From Saprospiraceae bacterium (GTDB lineage Bacteria > Bacteroidota > Bacteroidia > Chitinophagales > Saprospiraceae), in the NCBI GenBank assembly GCA_016717655.1, contig JADKFC010000020.1, positions 1 to 52,514 of the forward strand: a DNA stretch of 52,514 nt, in the 5' to 3' direction. Below are positions 36,121 through 45,732 of this stretch, one piece after another; position 1 is the first letter of the stretch, and each line of letters starts with the position of its first letter. The translations under genes were made by a program, and so were the position numbers. The notes below the pieces were generated by a model. That model worked only from the letters and a program-made list of their open reading frames with translations. It ran no database searches and was not told the origin of the DNA.

Positions 36121-36549
36121 ATGAAAAAATCCGTTTTTTGTTTTCTGCTCAGTCTCGTAACTGTAGCCTGTATGGGCCAACAGAAAATCACCGGCATGTG
36201 GAAAAACATCGACGATGAAGACGGCAAGGAGAAGTCGCACATCCAAATTTTTGAAAAAAACGGAAAGCTCCACGCCAAAGTGGTTAAACTCCTGGCCAAT
36301 GCCACGGTAAGGGTCTGCGAAAAATGCAGCGGAGCCAATAAAAACAAGCCCATAGAAGGAATGGAAATCCTCTGGGACCTCAAAAAAGTTTCTGATAAAG
36401 AATACGAGGACGGCAAGATCCTCAATCCTAAAAACGGTAAAGAATACGACTGCTTTATCTCCCTGGTTGAACCCAATAAATTAAAGGTTAGGGGCTACAT
36501 GGGTGTATCCATGTTTGGCAAGACCCAGTATTGGTATAGGGTGAATTGA
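36121..36549 (+). CDS. DUF2147 family secreted protein
   Basis: The start at 36121 gives a signal peptide (MKKSVFCFLLSLVTVACMGQ); longer upstream frames only extend it with unlikely sequence. The mature protein follows the DUF2147 pattern: GMWKNIDDEDGKEKSHIQIF, KLHAKVVKLL, ILWDLKKVSDKEYEDGKIL (quoted in pieces), NPKNGKEYDC and KVRGYMGVSMFGKTQYW. The fold is a beta barrel resembling lipocalins; function unknown. Its last 196 bp recur at 49268-49463, bounding the accessory region. Confidence 0.85.
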   Translation: MKKSVFCFLLSLVTVACMGQQKITGMWKNIDDEDGKEKSHIQIFEKNGKLHAKVVKLLANATVRVCEKCSGANKNKPIEGMEILWDLKKVSDKEYEDGKILNPKNGKEYDCFISLVEPNKLKVRGYMGVSMFGKTQYWYRVN

Positions 36550-36550
36550 T
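36355..36550 (+). repeat. Direct repeat, left copy (3' end of DUF2147 gene)
   Basis: This 196-bp segment matches 49268-49463 base for base with no gap and two mismatches (36363 and 36525). It lies in the intact gene. The repeats are 12.9 kb apart in the same orientation and enclose all the toxin, protease and restriction genes. Confidence 0.9.
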
Positions 36551-36575
36551 TGGGCGATTTTCAAAACAATTGTCT

Positions 36576-36687
36576 GATTTTAAATTACCGTTTACGTCGT
36601 AGGTATATCCTACTCCCCCTGCACCCGGATTGAAGCCAAAGTTTTTATAAGTAGCTGAGGCACTTTCGGTTATTGTGTTGAGTTTAT
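36576..36687 (-). pseudogene. RHS core scrap 1
   Basis: About 112 bp match 39886-39997 inside the RHS gene with three mismatches. They encode NTITESASATYKNFG and NPGAGGVGYTYDVNG (YD-type repeat). The scrap is cut off abruptly on both sides, with the DUF2147 gene end on the left. Confidence 0.85.
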
Positions 36688-36812
36688 TATGATAGTTTTT
36701 CAATTTCCACCATTATAGTTTTTTTATCGTAATATTTTCAGATCATTTATGGGGATAAACAATTTATTAAAAAGTCTCAAACTTATAATGTCTGAATATC
36801 ATAATTGCCAAC

Positions 36813-37414
36813 CTAATCAAGTTTCATTAATTCCTCACTGTTGATTGCCATTTTAACGATCTTTAGGTCGCTACCTTGAATCCTTGATATAATCAGCAAT
36901 CCACTATCGCATCCATCATTTTTTTTCTTCAATTCTGAAAAATAGATATTATAATCCATCACAATTTTAAAAATCTTAGTCTTGCCATCGTTCAAGTCTA
37001 CCTGAAAAGCATGTTTAATTTCATCCTTTTAAACACTAAAAATATCATTTGTTTGGTTGGAAATTCTATTTCATCCCATTGATGATAAAACTTGTTGACT
37101 CCCACAATTGAATCAGGATAAATTCCTGATCGTTCCAGTTCAACAATTAGAGAATTCATAAACAAATCTATTTCAAAATCTCTTAAAGCACGATATTTTC
37201 GATTGTAGTCATACTGCAAATCACTACTATCCTGAGGGCATATGGCAATTTTATTATTTCGATAATTCAAATACGCAACATCTAGGGCTGCTATGCATGC
37301 ATTACGCCAGTCTTGACCATCCTGTTTATTAAAAATTAAAGATTGTGAAATAGTACTTGAACACGACATAAATATCAACACAATCCAAATTCTAATTTTT
37401 CCCATTAGTGCCAT
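36813..37414 (-). CDS. Lipoprotein, possible orphan immunity protein (frameshifted)
   Basis: The frame from 37414 encodes a lipoprotein signal (IWIVLIFMSC) and stops at 36998. A shift of one base near 37025, in an AAAA run, joins it to KDEIKHAFQVDLNDGKTKIFKIV... and the frame ending at 36813, giving about 200 residues. I do not recognise the family. It lies between two scraps of RHS core on the same strand, downstream of a toxin/immunity pair, which is the usual position of displaced immunity genes in RHS loci. The function is inferred only from that context. Confidence 0.5.
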
Positions 37415-37444
37415 GATATCTTTGATTTTTGAACATTGAATTCT

Positions 37445-37570
37445 CTTTTGCCAATTTCCTCCTGCTGCTGTATAAACGAATTCTATGCTTTTGGTAGTCT
37501 CACTCTATCTTAGATGGTAAATTTAAATAATTATAGATGATGTTGGTAATCCCCTTGTAACTATCAGATT
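37445..37570 (-). pseudogene. RHS core scrap 2
   Basis: This stretch matches 39764-39890 of the RHS gene (SYKGITNITYN, LPSKIEWSTTKSIEFVYTAAG) with several small indels. In the parent gene the two scraps are neighbours; here they are on opposite sides of the orphan lipoprotein gene and in swapped order. Confidence 0.8.
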
Positions 37571-37725
37571 CAAAAAAGAAACAAACGGAAGAAACAAATT
37601 CAAAATTACCAATACAATATGAAAGCCTGAAATAAACTTCAAAGGGAAAAAATAATCATATTCATCGCAGGCTATATTGATCATTTTAGTGCTTGATTTG
37701 GAGATGAGATTTAAATGTTCATAAT
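37571..37725. other. Short intergenic stretch
   Basis: AT-rich DNA between RHS scrap 2 and the putative immunity gene; no frame, repeat or terminator can be supported. Confidence 0.4.
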
Positions 37726-38406
37726 CTACTTTCTTTCCTCATTTTCGTTTAATTCTTCATCTAATGGCCATTGATTAAATTTAGTCCACAATTTTTCAAT
37801 GAATTTCATTTCCTCACTATTAAATTCAGAATAAAATTCTATTGATTCAACAGAATTATTTTTTAGGTAATCAATTAAAACAACTTGAGTAATATTTGGA
37901 TTAATTTCATCTCCTGCATTGGTAATTCTATCTCTTTTAACATTTTTACTCAGCAAACTGACAATTGCTTCGTTATAAAGATTCGATTCAGGTAAATATA
38001 TTTTTTTAACTTCATATTTTACTGTTCTATGCCCTATAAAGCTAAATAAATTATCACAACTGTTATTTGCATATTTTCTTGTGATGTAAATACCATCAAT
38101 GCCATACTTTTGAAAAACAAAAATTTCTGTACCATAATTAATTCGATTGATTCTAACTCTTAATAAAAAGTCTGCGATATCTAAATCTTCTACACATGGC
38201 TCATCAAATATTTCATATGTTAAACAGTCAGATTTAAAATTTGAGTCATTAATATAATTACGTTGTATATTTAACAAATTATACTGAGGATATGGTTCCT
38301 TTTTATATTCTAGTTTGTTATTTTTACATGACATTAAAAATAAAGTAACTAACACAAATAACACTTGTATTTTAGTAAGATATAAATGGTGTATAAGGAT
38401 TCTCAT
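37726..38406 (-). CDS. Lipoprotein, candidate immunity protein for the RHS toxin
   Basis: A lipoprotein signal (VLFVLVTLFLMSC) is followed by about 200 charged residues with no motif I know. The frame starts 35 bp before the end of the RHS toxin gene, so the two are translated from one message; tight overlap directly after the toxin tip is the standard place for an immunity gene. Being lipid-anchored, it would guard the periplasmic face rather than the cytosol. This role is inference from position. The low-GC, Asn/Ile/Lys-rich composition resembles the toxin tip more than the RHS core. Confidence 0.6.
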   Translation of the reverse strand: MRILIHHLYLTKIQVLFVLVTLFLMSCKNNKLEYKKEPYPQYNLLNIQRNYINDSNFKSDCLTYEIFDEPCVEDLDIADFLLRVRINRINYGTEIFVFQKYGIDGIYITRKYANNSCDNLFSFIGHRTVKYEVKKIYLPESNLYNEAIVSLLSKNVKRDRITNAGDEINPNITQVVLIDYLKNNSVESIEFYSEFNSEEMKFIEKLWTKFNQWPLDEELNENEERK

Positions 38407-39436
38407 TTGGCATAAAGTTATGATAATAAGGATGTAAATTAGGATTAATATATTTGCGTTGTTGCGAAGTAATATAAAGGCTTATTCCATCTTTTAAAGC
38501 AATTAATAAAGGATATCCCCCTATTTCATTGCTGAAAATATTTTTCATACCCCAATGGTTAAAGTCTATCCAAGATTGACCTTTAACAGGAGAAGAAGCA
38601 CCTCTATTTATTAAGTGCGTGTGGCCAGTTCCTATAGGCTTTATATTATTCGGGAGATACATTAATGCAACCTGCATATCAAAGCTAATCTTACCCCTTT
38701 TAATTTTACTGGAGGTAACATCTAATGCTTGCAACTCTTTACCTTTTTTCCCTAAAAAAACAACAAAGCCTCTTTCTTTATTATCCTTTTTAGATTTTTT
38801 AAATATTTCGGCAATTTGTCTCAAGAAAGAGGACCCTATAAAATATGCTGAATTTTTTCTGACATATCTACCTTCTTCATTAGCATTTTTGAATTTTTTT
38901 GAATTTAACCCAACTATCGCTTCATCAGACATAAAATGTTCTTCTCTATCCAAATCATCTTCTATATTCTTTATAAATTCAACATTTAACCTATATACTC
39001 CCGTTCCTTTACTACGTTTAGAATTACCTCCTATATTTATTGTAACATCCGTGCCATTCCCATTATATCCATATGTAAAATCTATTTCAGACATACCATT
39101 TGGATCAAGATAGAGTGCAGGATTATTAAATCCATATCTGTAAGGTGTCCAACTTTGAGCTACCTCCCCCATCGGATCCACCACATGCCACCTGCCTATC
39201 ACCGCATCATAAAACCTGGCTCCGTAGTCGTACCACTTGAGGTCGTGGTCGGCGTTGAGTTCTTTGTAGTTGTAAAGATAGTTGTTATCCTTTGTTTCCA
39301 TGAGCATTTGATGTAAAAATAAGCTTTCAGTCCGTAAGTAGATTTGTCGATGCTGCGATCCTGTTGGTGCAGTTCCCTCTACCGAGTGCCTTTGTGGCAC
39401 TCGATTTTTGCCTTGCAGGCAAAATCGGTCGGTCAT
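38372..39436 (-). CDS. RHS C-terminal part with candidate JAB-like toxin tip
   Basis: The first 45 codons come from the hairpin element and are probably not natural protein. From KDNNYLYNYKELN onward the end of the RHS core is intact (YDYGARFYD, GRWHVVDPMGE, NNPALYLDPNGMSE), followed by a variable tip of about 240 residues. The tip contains GTGHTH, then SSPVKGQSWID, a spacing that recalls the HxH...S...D metal site of JAB/MPN peptidases, with an acidic residue upstream in KGKELQALD. JAB-type tips occur in Bacteroidota polymorphic toxins. The assignment is tentative; no fold search was possible. Confidence 0.6.
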   Translation of the reverse strand: MTDRFCLQGKNRVPQRHSVEGTAPTGSQHRQIYLRTESLFLHQMLMETKDNNYLYNYKELNADHDLKWYDYGARFYDAVIGRWHVVDPMGEVAQSWTPYRYGFNNPALYLDPNGMSEIDFTYGYNGNGTDVTINIGGNSKRSKGTGVYRLNVEFIKNIEDDLDREEHFMSDEAIVGLNSKKFKNANEEGRYVRKNSAYFIGSSFLRQIAEIFKKSKKDNKERGFVVFLGKKGKELQALDVTSSKIKRGKISFDMQVALMYLPNNIKPIGTGHTHLINRGASSPVKGQSWIDFNHWGMKNIFSNEIGGYPLLIALKDGISLYITSQQRKYINPNLHPYYHNFMPNENPYTPFISY

Positions 39437-40562
39437 TCATTAGCCACGGCCCCTCGTGCGCCATGCCGAAGGCGTAGTAATGGTTTTCTTGGATGATTTC
39501 ATTGGTAGTGGCATTATTGGTTACATCAATTTTGCCGTTTGCATTGAGATCTGTAAACGTTACCCTGGCATTGCCTAAATGATCCTTTATACTGAATTCC
39601 GTTCTATAGGTTGGAGTGGTAGTGCCGGTATTGGTATTAAAAAACCTACCCTCACCGTGGTAAATGGCTTCAACCCTGCGGTTCAGGCCGCTGGCGCTGT
39701 TGTATTCGATACCCTGAGCATAATGCTGGATATAATTTGTTGTAGTCCCCGTTTTTACTGTTTTTGCCAATTTCTCTCCTGCTGCTGTATAAACGAATTC
39801 TATGCTTTTGGTTGTAGACCACTCTATCTTAGATGGTAAATTTAGGAAATTGTAGGTGATGTTGGTAATCCCCTTGTAACTATCAGATTTTAAATTACCG
39901 TTTACGTCGTAGGTATATCCTACACCTCCTGCACCCGGATTGAAGCCAAAGTTTTTATAAGTAGCTGAGGCACTTTCGGTTATTGTGTTGAGCTTATTGG
40001 TATTGGCTGAATAATTATAAGTAAGGTTGTCTATAGTGTTGTAAGCACAGGTGGCACCTGAGGTATAATACCCCTGCCTGTTGAGGGTCAAAATATTGCC
40101 CCTGCTGTCGTAGGTCAGGTTTTCATTGTATAGATTGCTGGCGGTGGCGGCATTGGCGGATGATACCGTGTAATGCGTTGAGTTGAGCATTCTGTTGAGA
40201 AAGTCGTAGCTATAGTTATATGCTTGTTTGTCTCTTCCGCGCACTCGGTAGGCTATTTGGGCTATGTTGCCGGCTTTTTGGAGGTTGCTGGGTAGGCCCG
40301 TGATATTGGGAAAACTGGCGGCATCGTATTTAAATTCTATATAAAACAAGTCATTGGGATCAGGATTGGCCTGATAGGTGTAAGTTCCCGGATTGGGAAG
40401 CGCTGGTGTGCACCCGGAAGTTGGTAAAGCTATGTTGGTGCCTCCTAGGCTCTCCTGGTTCAATTTTGTGATCCAGCCCTGATCATTGTATTGATAATCC
40501 AAACTTTGAAGATAACTATTGACACCGCCTACATTGACAGCACCAAGGTTTTTTTCAATCAA
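39327..40562 (-). CDS. RHS/YD-repeat core protein, 5'-truncated
   Basis: Tandem YD-type strands (YNDQGWITKLNQ, YSYDFLNRM, YDSRGNILT, YDVNGNLKSD) form the RHS shell, ending in the conserved DHLGNARVTFTDLNANG and NHYYAFGMAHEGPW. The gene begins abruptly: in-frame codons upstream (IANQNYSIKDE) end at a TGA about 40595 and there is no signal peptide, so the N-terminal part was lost. The last 30 or so residues are read from the hairpin element. Full-length relatives exceed 1,000 residues. This is likely the 3' part of a larger toxin, or an orphan tip module. Confidence 0.8.
   Translation of the reverse strand: MIEKNLGAVNVGGVNSYLQSLDYQYNDQGWITKLNQESLGGTNIALPTSGCTPALPNPGTYTYQANPDPNDLFYIEFKYDAASFPNITGLPSNLQKAGNIAQIAYRVRGRDKQAYNYSYDFLNRMLNSTHYTVSSANAATASNLYNENLTYDSRGNILTLNRQGYYTSGATCAYNTIDNLTYNYSANTNKLNTITESASATYKNFGFNPGAGGVGYTYDVNGNLKSDSYKGITNITYNFLNLPSKIEWSTTKSIEFVYTAAGEKLAKTVKTGTTTNYIQHYAQGIEYNSASGLNRRVEAIYHGEGRFFNTNTGTTTPTYRTEFSIKDHLGNARVTFTDLNANGKIDVTNNATTNEIIQENHYYAFGMAHEGPWLMNDRPILPARQKSSATKALGRGNCTNRIAASTNLLTD
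39346..39438 (+). repeat. Three-hairpin element, copy 4, inside the RHS gene
   Basis: GTCGATG, a short hairpin A (CTGC...GCAG, 39353-39372), TTCCCTCTA, hairpin B (CGAGTGCC / GGCACTCG, TTTGT loop, 39383-39403), hairpin C (ATTTT-GCC / GGC-AAAAT, 39404-39425), then CGGTCGGTCATT. It lies between the codons for GPWLMN and KDNNYLYN of the RHS gene, which are adjacent in related proteins, and it shifts the frame. Confidence 0.75.
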
Positions 40563-40633
40563 TTCGTCTTTTATGGAATAATTCTGATTGGCAATAAAAT
40601 CTCAAACTGTGCACGCTATGGAGCGCAATCCAG

Positions 40634-42115
40634 TTAAATTTTTACAAACTCCCCCCTATACACCCTATGCTTTTCTTCAAATACCACCGCATAGCGGCCG
40701 GGGGTAAAGGAAGACACATCAATCGTACGATCCTCATTTCCTGCTTCCATGCGCTGGTACACCGTTTTACCTGATATATCATAAATGGACAACAACCCTT
40801 TGGCAGGGATGGCAAGTACAATTTGATCAGATACCGGATTGGGTGCTATTGACAAATCTACTATTTCAGGGAGCTGCCAACCATTGGCAAGGGTGCGGTC
40901 ACAGGGATAGGGCTCGTCTACCCGGTAGTGGGGCAGGTTGGGCACCCCGCCGCCACCAGAGCTGTAGATCAGCTTGAGACCCAGGGCTTGAAAATTACAG
41001 GAGGCTCCTTTTTCATCTGGGGACTCTATGGTACTGAAATGGCTGGAGCCCAATTTTGAAGCGATGTAGATTTTACAATTGGGGCCTAGCATGCCGAACA
41101 TCAGGTCTTTATAGGGGCTGCCCTCAGAGCCCGGATTGTAGCTACCTATTTTTACATAAGCCTCCTTTAGGTCAGAAGCCCATAAATCAATTTGATAAGC
41201 ACTGGTGATGTCAAACACATATAAAAAGCGACTATTGGGTGAAAAACAGAGGCCCCCAATGGAAGGCTGCTGCTCTATGGTCAGGCTGCGGTAATTGCTC
41301 AGGGCGCCGGTGGCCCTGTCAAAATCAAACAAATGAAGACCCGTTTCCTTATTGAACCAGGCGTACTTTTTACCATCAGGGCTAAACTGCGACTGGGCAT
41401 GATGTCCTTTGATGCTGTCTCCAATGATCTGGCTATCATGGAGGTGGATGCCGGTACTATCCAGCAAAAACTTGAGGTATTTATTGCTCCTGGCCTCCAG
41501 GTGCATGATCCACCAATCCTTTTTGTTGGCATGTTTCATGGAGGTGAAAAAACCAGCTGCTGTATCCTCATTGTAAAAAGCTAAGTTTTTTTTGACCACT
41601 CTACCATTAGGGTTATCCTGATCAAATTTAATGGTAGAGTACAAAAGGGGTTTGTGGATTATTTTTTCTAAATCCCAGTTTGCCATTTGATGTAATAAAT
41701 AGTATTGATTATCATTATACAAATCTGGTAACGCCAAAACACTGAATTCTACTGGATAAAGTAGATACTTAAAACCTTCGCAATAAGATTTCCAAACTGC
41801 TCCAAAATTGATGCTATCTCCATTGGCCATGATCTGGTGGGTGCTATCAAAAACCACACAGCCATTGGAGTAAAACATGAGCTTCCCGGTATTCCGATCA
41901 CAGATTTCACCTAGTGCAATCAAAGATTGGGGTGATGAGTTACCAATAAAATTTAATATCGGTGGCGATTCTCCAAAGTCAATTAAAGTTGCCTCAGTTC
42001 CAGGAATTGATAAGCTCAAATCTTCTCCTACAATCCAAGTGTAGTCATACTTGCTTTGCCCTCTTACACTAAAAAAGGTATAGAAAACAAATAATATAGC
42101 AATCCCATACTTCAT
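40634..42115 (-). CDS. Beta-propeller protein with T9SS sorting domain
   Basis: The signal peptide (AILFVFYTFFSVRGQ) is followed by a long domain with propeller strands (YYLLHQMANWDLEK, AQSQFSPDGKKYAWF, GGLCFSPNSRFLYVFD) and a C-terminal T9SS domain (LSIAPNPVSDQIVL ... LSIYDISGKTVY ... GRYAVVFEEK). ATGA overlap with the end of the M43 gene upstream indicates translational coupling. Similar proteins occur beside RHS genes in Bacteroidota. The last 626 bp are duplicated, diverged, at 48640-49265. Confidence 0.85.
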   Translation of the reverse strand: MKYGIAILFVFYTFFSVRGQSKYDYTWIVGEDLSLSIPGTEATLIDFGESPPILNFIGNSSPQSLIALGEICDRNTGKLMFYSNGCVVFDSTHQIMANGDSINFGAVWKSYCEGFKYLLYPVEFSVLALPDLYNDNQYYLLHQMANWDLEKIIHKPLLYSTIKFDQDNPNGRVVKKNLAFYNEDTAAGFFTSMKHANKKDWWIMHLEARSNKYLKFLLDSTGIHLHDSQIIGDSIKGHHAQSQFSPDGKKYAWFNKETGLHLFDFDRATGALSNYRSLTIEQQPSIGGLCFSPNSRFLYVFDITSAYQIDLWASDLKEAYVKIGSYNPGSEGSPYKDLMFGMLGPNCKIYIASKLGSSHFSTIESPDEKGASCNFQALGLKLIYSSGGGGVPNLPHYRVDEPYPCDRTLANGWQLPEIVDLSIAPNPVSDQIVLAIPAKGLLSIYDISGKTVYQRMEAGNEDRTIDVSSFTPGRYAVVFEEKHRVYRGEFVKI

Positions 42116-45100
42116 AATTTTATCTTAACCTCGCCCTTGATCGTTCCATCTTCAAACCTTGTGGATAAAATGTATACGCCAAAGGGGATTTGTAGTGTTG
42201 AGATGTCAATTTCTTCAGTTGCATTAATAATGGCTCTACCACCAATATCCAATAATTGAAAATTTATTGCTTTTTCAATCAAATGATTTTGCTCTATAGA
42301 GATCCGATAATTATTATCAACGTAACAATCAGTATTTTGAAATTCTAAGTCAAGTGATTGCAATGTTGACATTGCATAATATTTAGAAGGCCCTACATCC
42401 CTGGCACAAGATTCTGCTATGGATAATAGTTCAGAAACTTCAAAAGATGAAATGGATTCTCCATTTAGGTATTTATTTAATATTGGGAATACTACCCCAA
42501 CTTTTGATACAGGGTCTTCTTCATTTAAAAACGGAGCAAAATTAATGCCAATCGAATCCATAATTTGGTAATATAAATCCAAGTTATGCAGATTATCAGA
42601 CAAATATGTGTCGGTAATTTCTTTAAAATCATCAATATCAAATGTATTAACTTCATCATTTACATATCCATCAGATAAATCTGTAATAGCAATCCTAAGT
42701 TAAGGTCTGATAAAGGCTGAGGACTTACCAAAACATCATAGGCAAAGACAGCTCTGTGTAAATTGGAATTTTTAAAATATCTTAGTATAGATTTAAGACA
42801 CTCTCTATTATTTAGCAGTGTGGTATCTCTTAAATAGTTTTTACGGTACATAATAAAAAGTAAATTCCATTTTGCTTTGGTGGAAAGACTACTAAATTTT
42901 GAGCCATAAAACAGGGAATCCAAGCATTTTGAGTACTGTTCTCCTTCCCATGAAACGAAATCATCTCCTGCCCCATTAATACAGGAATTTCCACAAAATG
43001 CTGCTGATTCTTGGCTATTTTGCAAAACCAATCATTAGGAGAATGACTTGGGTTAAAAAATAAATTATTATTATTTATAATTAAACTAAAAAAGTATTCA
43101 GAATTTTCATTCTTTGCGCCAATTTCATCAAAAAAGCCTGGAAAAATATTTCCCTTGTCAACTTGTAAACCAATTTGACTATCCCAACCTTTTAAATATA
43201 AACCAATATTAGAAGAATTAAAAGAATTAGCTTCAAAATCTGTACCCACTGAATTACCCTCGAACACCATACCTGCAGCAAATCCTTCAAACTCATTGCA
43301 TCTGAAAGTATTATCAGGAGAATTGTCATTTACCAGGGCATCACCTACAAGGCTAAAATAATAATTGCATTCAAAAACATTATCATTTCCTCCTGCTATT
43401 ATACCATGTGCTTCATTGTTTAATACTTCAAAAGTATTTTCACTAAAACTTGATTTCCTTACTGCATTAAATGTAAAATGATCAATAGTACAATTATTCA
43501 TTTTTAAATTATGACAATTTGAAAATAAATTATCCTGTTCTCCAATAATATAATTATTGTCAAATTGAATGTGAGAACTATTTAATATTTTAAAACCTAC
43601 ATTAGGAATACGGGTCAAAGTTTGATTACAATTGATCACCTCCCCGCCGTAACAACGATTTAATTTTAGACCTATGTCATTGGTCCAAAAATTTAAATCA
43701 TTAATATAGGTACTTGCTTGATCCACATCCACTCCTACAGTACAATCAAAGATATCAATATTTTTCAATATAACGGGAAAATATTTTTTAGTATAAGAAG
43801 AAGTCTTAACACCCCACGCATTTTTTTGTAACTCCATATTTTCGGCTAATAAAGTCGAGCCCTTGGATAAAATGCCATATTTAAATCCTTGGATTGTATT
43901 GATAGTTGCATTCCCCGAAACAAATGGGGCTAAAGAAACATCATCTATTTGAATTCCTGCATAGCTTCCTTCAGAAGTTGAGTGTTCCAAATGAAATAAC
44001 AAATTAGAAGATCCTAATATCTGAACATTACTAAACTTAAGTATGTCAATATCTAAAGGTATTGGTAAATTTGGAGGGGTGGCTTTTTCATTCAGTTTTA
44101 CACCTACGTAGCAATCTCTAATAATAGTGTTTTCAAATTGCAAAGTGCTAGTTGCTTTAGCAAAAACTCCAATGTATGCATTTTCGAGAACGGTATTCTC
44201 TTTTAATTATTAACGAGGCGCCTTCTTCTACTTCAATTCCTTGCCAAAGTAGAGCAGAGCAATTGGTTGAAGACAGCAATGTCGCACTAAGTGTAAGGGT
44301 ACTGCCCGTTTTTACAATAATTTTTGATGATGGTCCTAAAAACAAGTCGCAATCATTTAATTCAACATTACCATCAATAAATAAAGTCGAATTTGTTGTC
44401 GTTTCAAACCTCTGACTAGTATGATTTTGATTAATAGTAAATGGGTTAGATAAAACAGAACTTGAATTTCCAGCCAGTACTATTCCTAAATTTGTTGAAG
44501 ACGATAATGGCTGAAAATAATCGATATATCTAGCCATTCGTTTATACTGTTCTTCAACAAACTCAGATCTGCAAGGATCAGTATACGACATAAAATTTTC
44601 AGCTGGATAATCTATATTAGAGTTACATACTTTGTAATCTTTGCAGTCAATTTCATTATTAATGTATAGCAATTGACAAGAAGGTATAGATAATATTCTA
44701 TCTCCATGATCACAATCATTTGGTGCATTACATCCACCACCCTCAAAAATATGAAAAAGACCAAAATTATGCCCAATTTCATGGCAAAATAAACCAGCAT
44801 CAAATTGCTCTCTATTGAAAAAAACATTATTTCCATTTAGTCCACTTGGAAACGGTTCGATTTCTTCAGGAAAGACACCAAACCCTTTAGCGAGACTATG
44901 CGCTTGCGGGGATCAGGCATATAGGACATCTGAAAGCCATCAATTTAAATAATGACTAAAAATAAAATCTCGATCAGCTTGATTTGGATAGATTTCATCA
45001 TCTGCAATATGAGACCCTGCTAAATCTTGATAAATTGTGCCTGCCCCTTCAGTATAATCATGAAATTTTAATCCTGTAAAACAACTACCTTTTTCATCGA

Positions 45101-45407
45101 ATTTAGCCATTACAAATTGAATATTTAATCCATAAAGGGTAAACTCCTCATTTATCTGATTTAAAATAGATTGTAAATATTCCGGAGATAAAGAAGGATT
45201 TGCTGTAACTGATGAATAAACTTCATGGAAGTACACGGGAATAGTATAATTGATATTTGGGGTAGGGTAGTTACAATCACCCACTGGAATATAGTTGACA
45301 GGTAACTCGTTTGCACATTCAAGTTGAGCATTAATTTTATCTATAAAAATAATAGAAAATAGAAAAGGTAAAAATAAACGAAATGAAAATTTAATCCAGT
45401 TAAACAT
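42112..45407 (-). pseudogene. M43-type metalloprotease with beta-helix and T9SS end, decayed
   Basis: Pieces in several frames form one gene: signal peptide (PFLFSIIFIDKINAQ), a pappalysin-like N-terminal part (TIPVYFHEVYSS), the zinc motif HEIGHNFGLFH (44756-44788 region), a Met-turn (NFMSYTD), a right-handed beta-helix of about 450 residues (N-rich, repeated), and a C-terminal sorting-like domain. In-frame TGA codons lie at 44940-44942 and 44913-44915, and frame shifts near 44203, 43025 and 42690. M43 proteases are secreted and cut proteins. Five lesions in one gene suggest real decay. It overlaps the propeller gene by ATGA. Confidence 0.75.
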
Positions 45408-45673
45408 AATTTTCTTCTCATTCAGGGAACTTGTAATAAATATTTTTTTTCATGGCTATAATATTTTAAACAAAGCTAAAATATTATTTTAAATATAATT
45501 ACATTAATAAAACATATTTAATTTGCATATTTGTTAAACACAAATATATTATACTGTAAAATGAAGTAAAACTAAACTTAGCCAATTATGATAAATAACA
45601 AATAATGCTCTTACTTTATATATTTGTTGTAACAATTACCGATGAAACTCAAATTGCAAGAGCAAATAAAAAA
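45408..45673. other. AT-rich divergent region
   Basis: Very AT-rich DNA between the M43 gene and the R-M controller, with no open frame. It should hold the protease promoter on the minus strand. The controller's operators lie just to the right. Confidence 0.45.
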
Positions 45674-45692
45674 TTGGACAAATATTGTCCAA
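45674..45692 (+). promoter_or_regulatory. Operator 1 (C-box) of the R-M controller
   Basis: TTGGACAA-ATA-TTGTCCAA is an inverted repeat with 8-bp arms. An identical 15-bp core lies at 45715-45729, 39 bp away center to center. Pairs of such palindromes upstream of a controller gene are typical autoregulated sites in R-M operons. Confidence 0.75.
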
Positions 45693-45714
45693 AATTGAAA
45701 ATATCATTATCTTT

Positions 45715-45729
45715 GGACAAATATTGTCC
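45715..45729 (+). promoter_or_regulatory. Operator 2 (C-box) of the R-M controller
   Basis: GGACAAATATTGTCC, identical to the core of operator 1. It ends three bases before the ATG at 45733, so binding would block both RNA polymerase and ribosome access. Confidence 0.75.
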
Positions 45730-45732
45730 TGA

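Noticed and set aside
44913..44942. Reassigned TGA codon or selenocysteine
   Set aside because: Other genes in the window use TGA as a normal stop, and no selenocysteine hairpin or context is seen; mutation or error is simpler.
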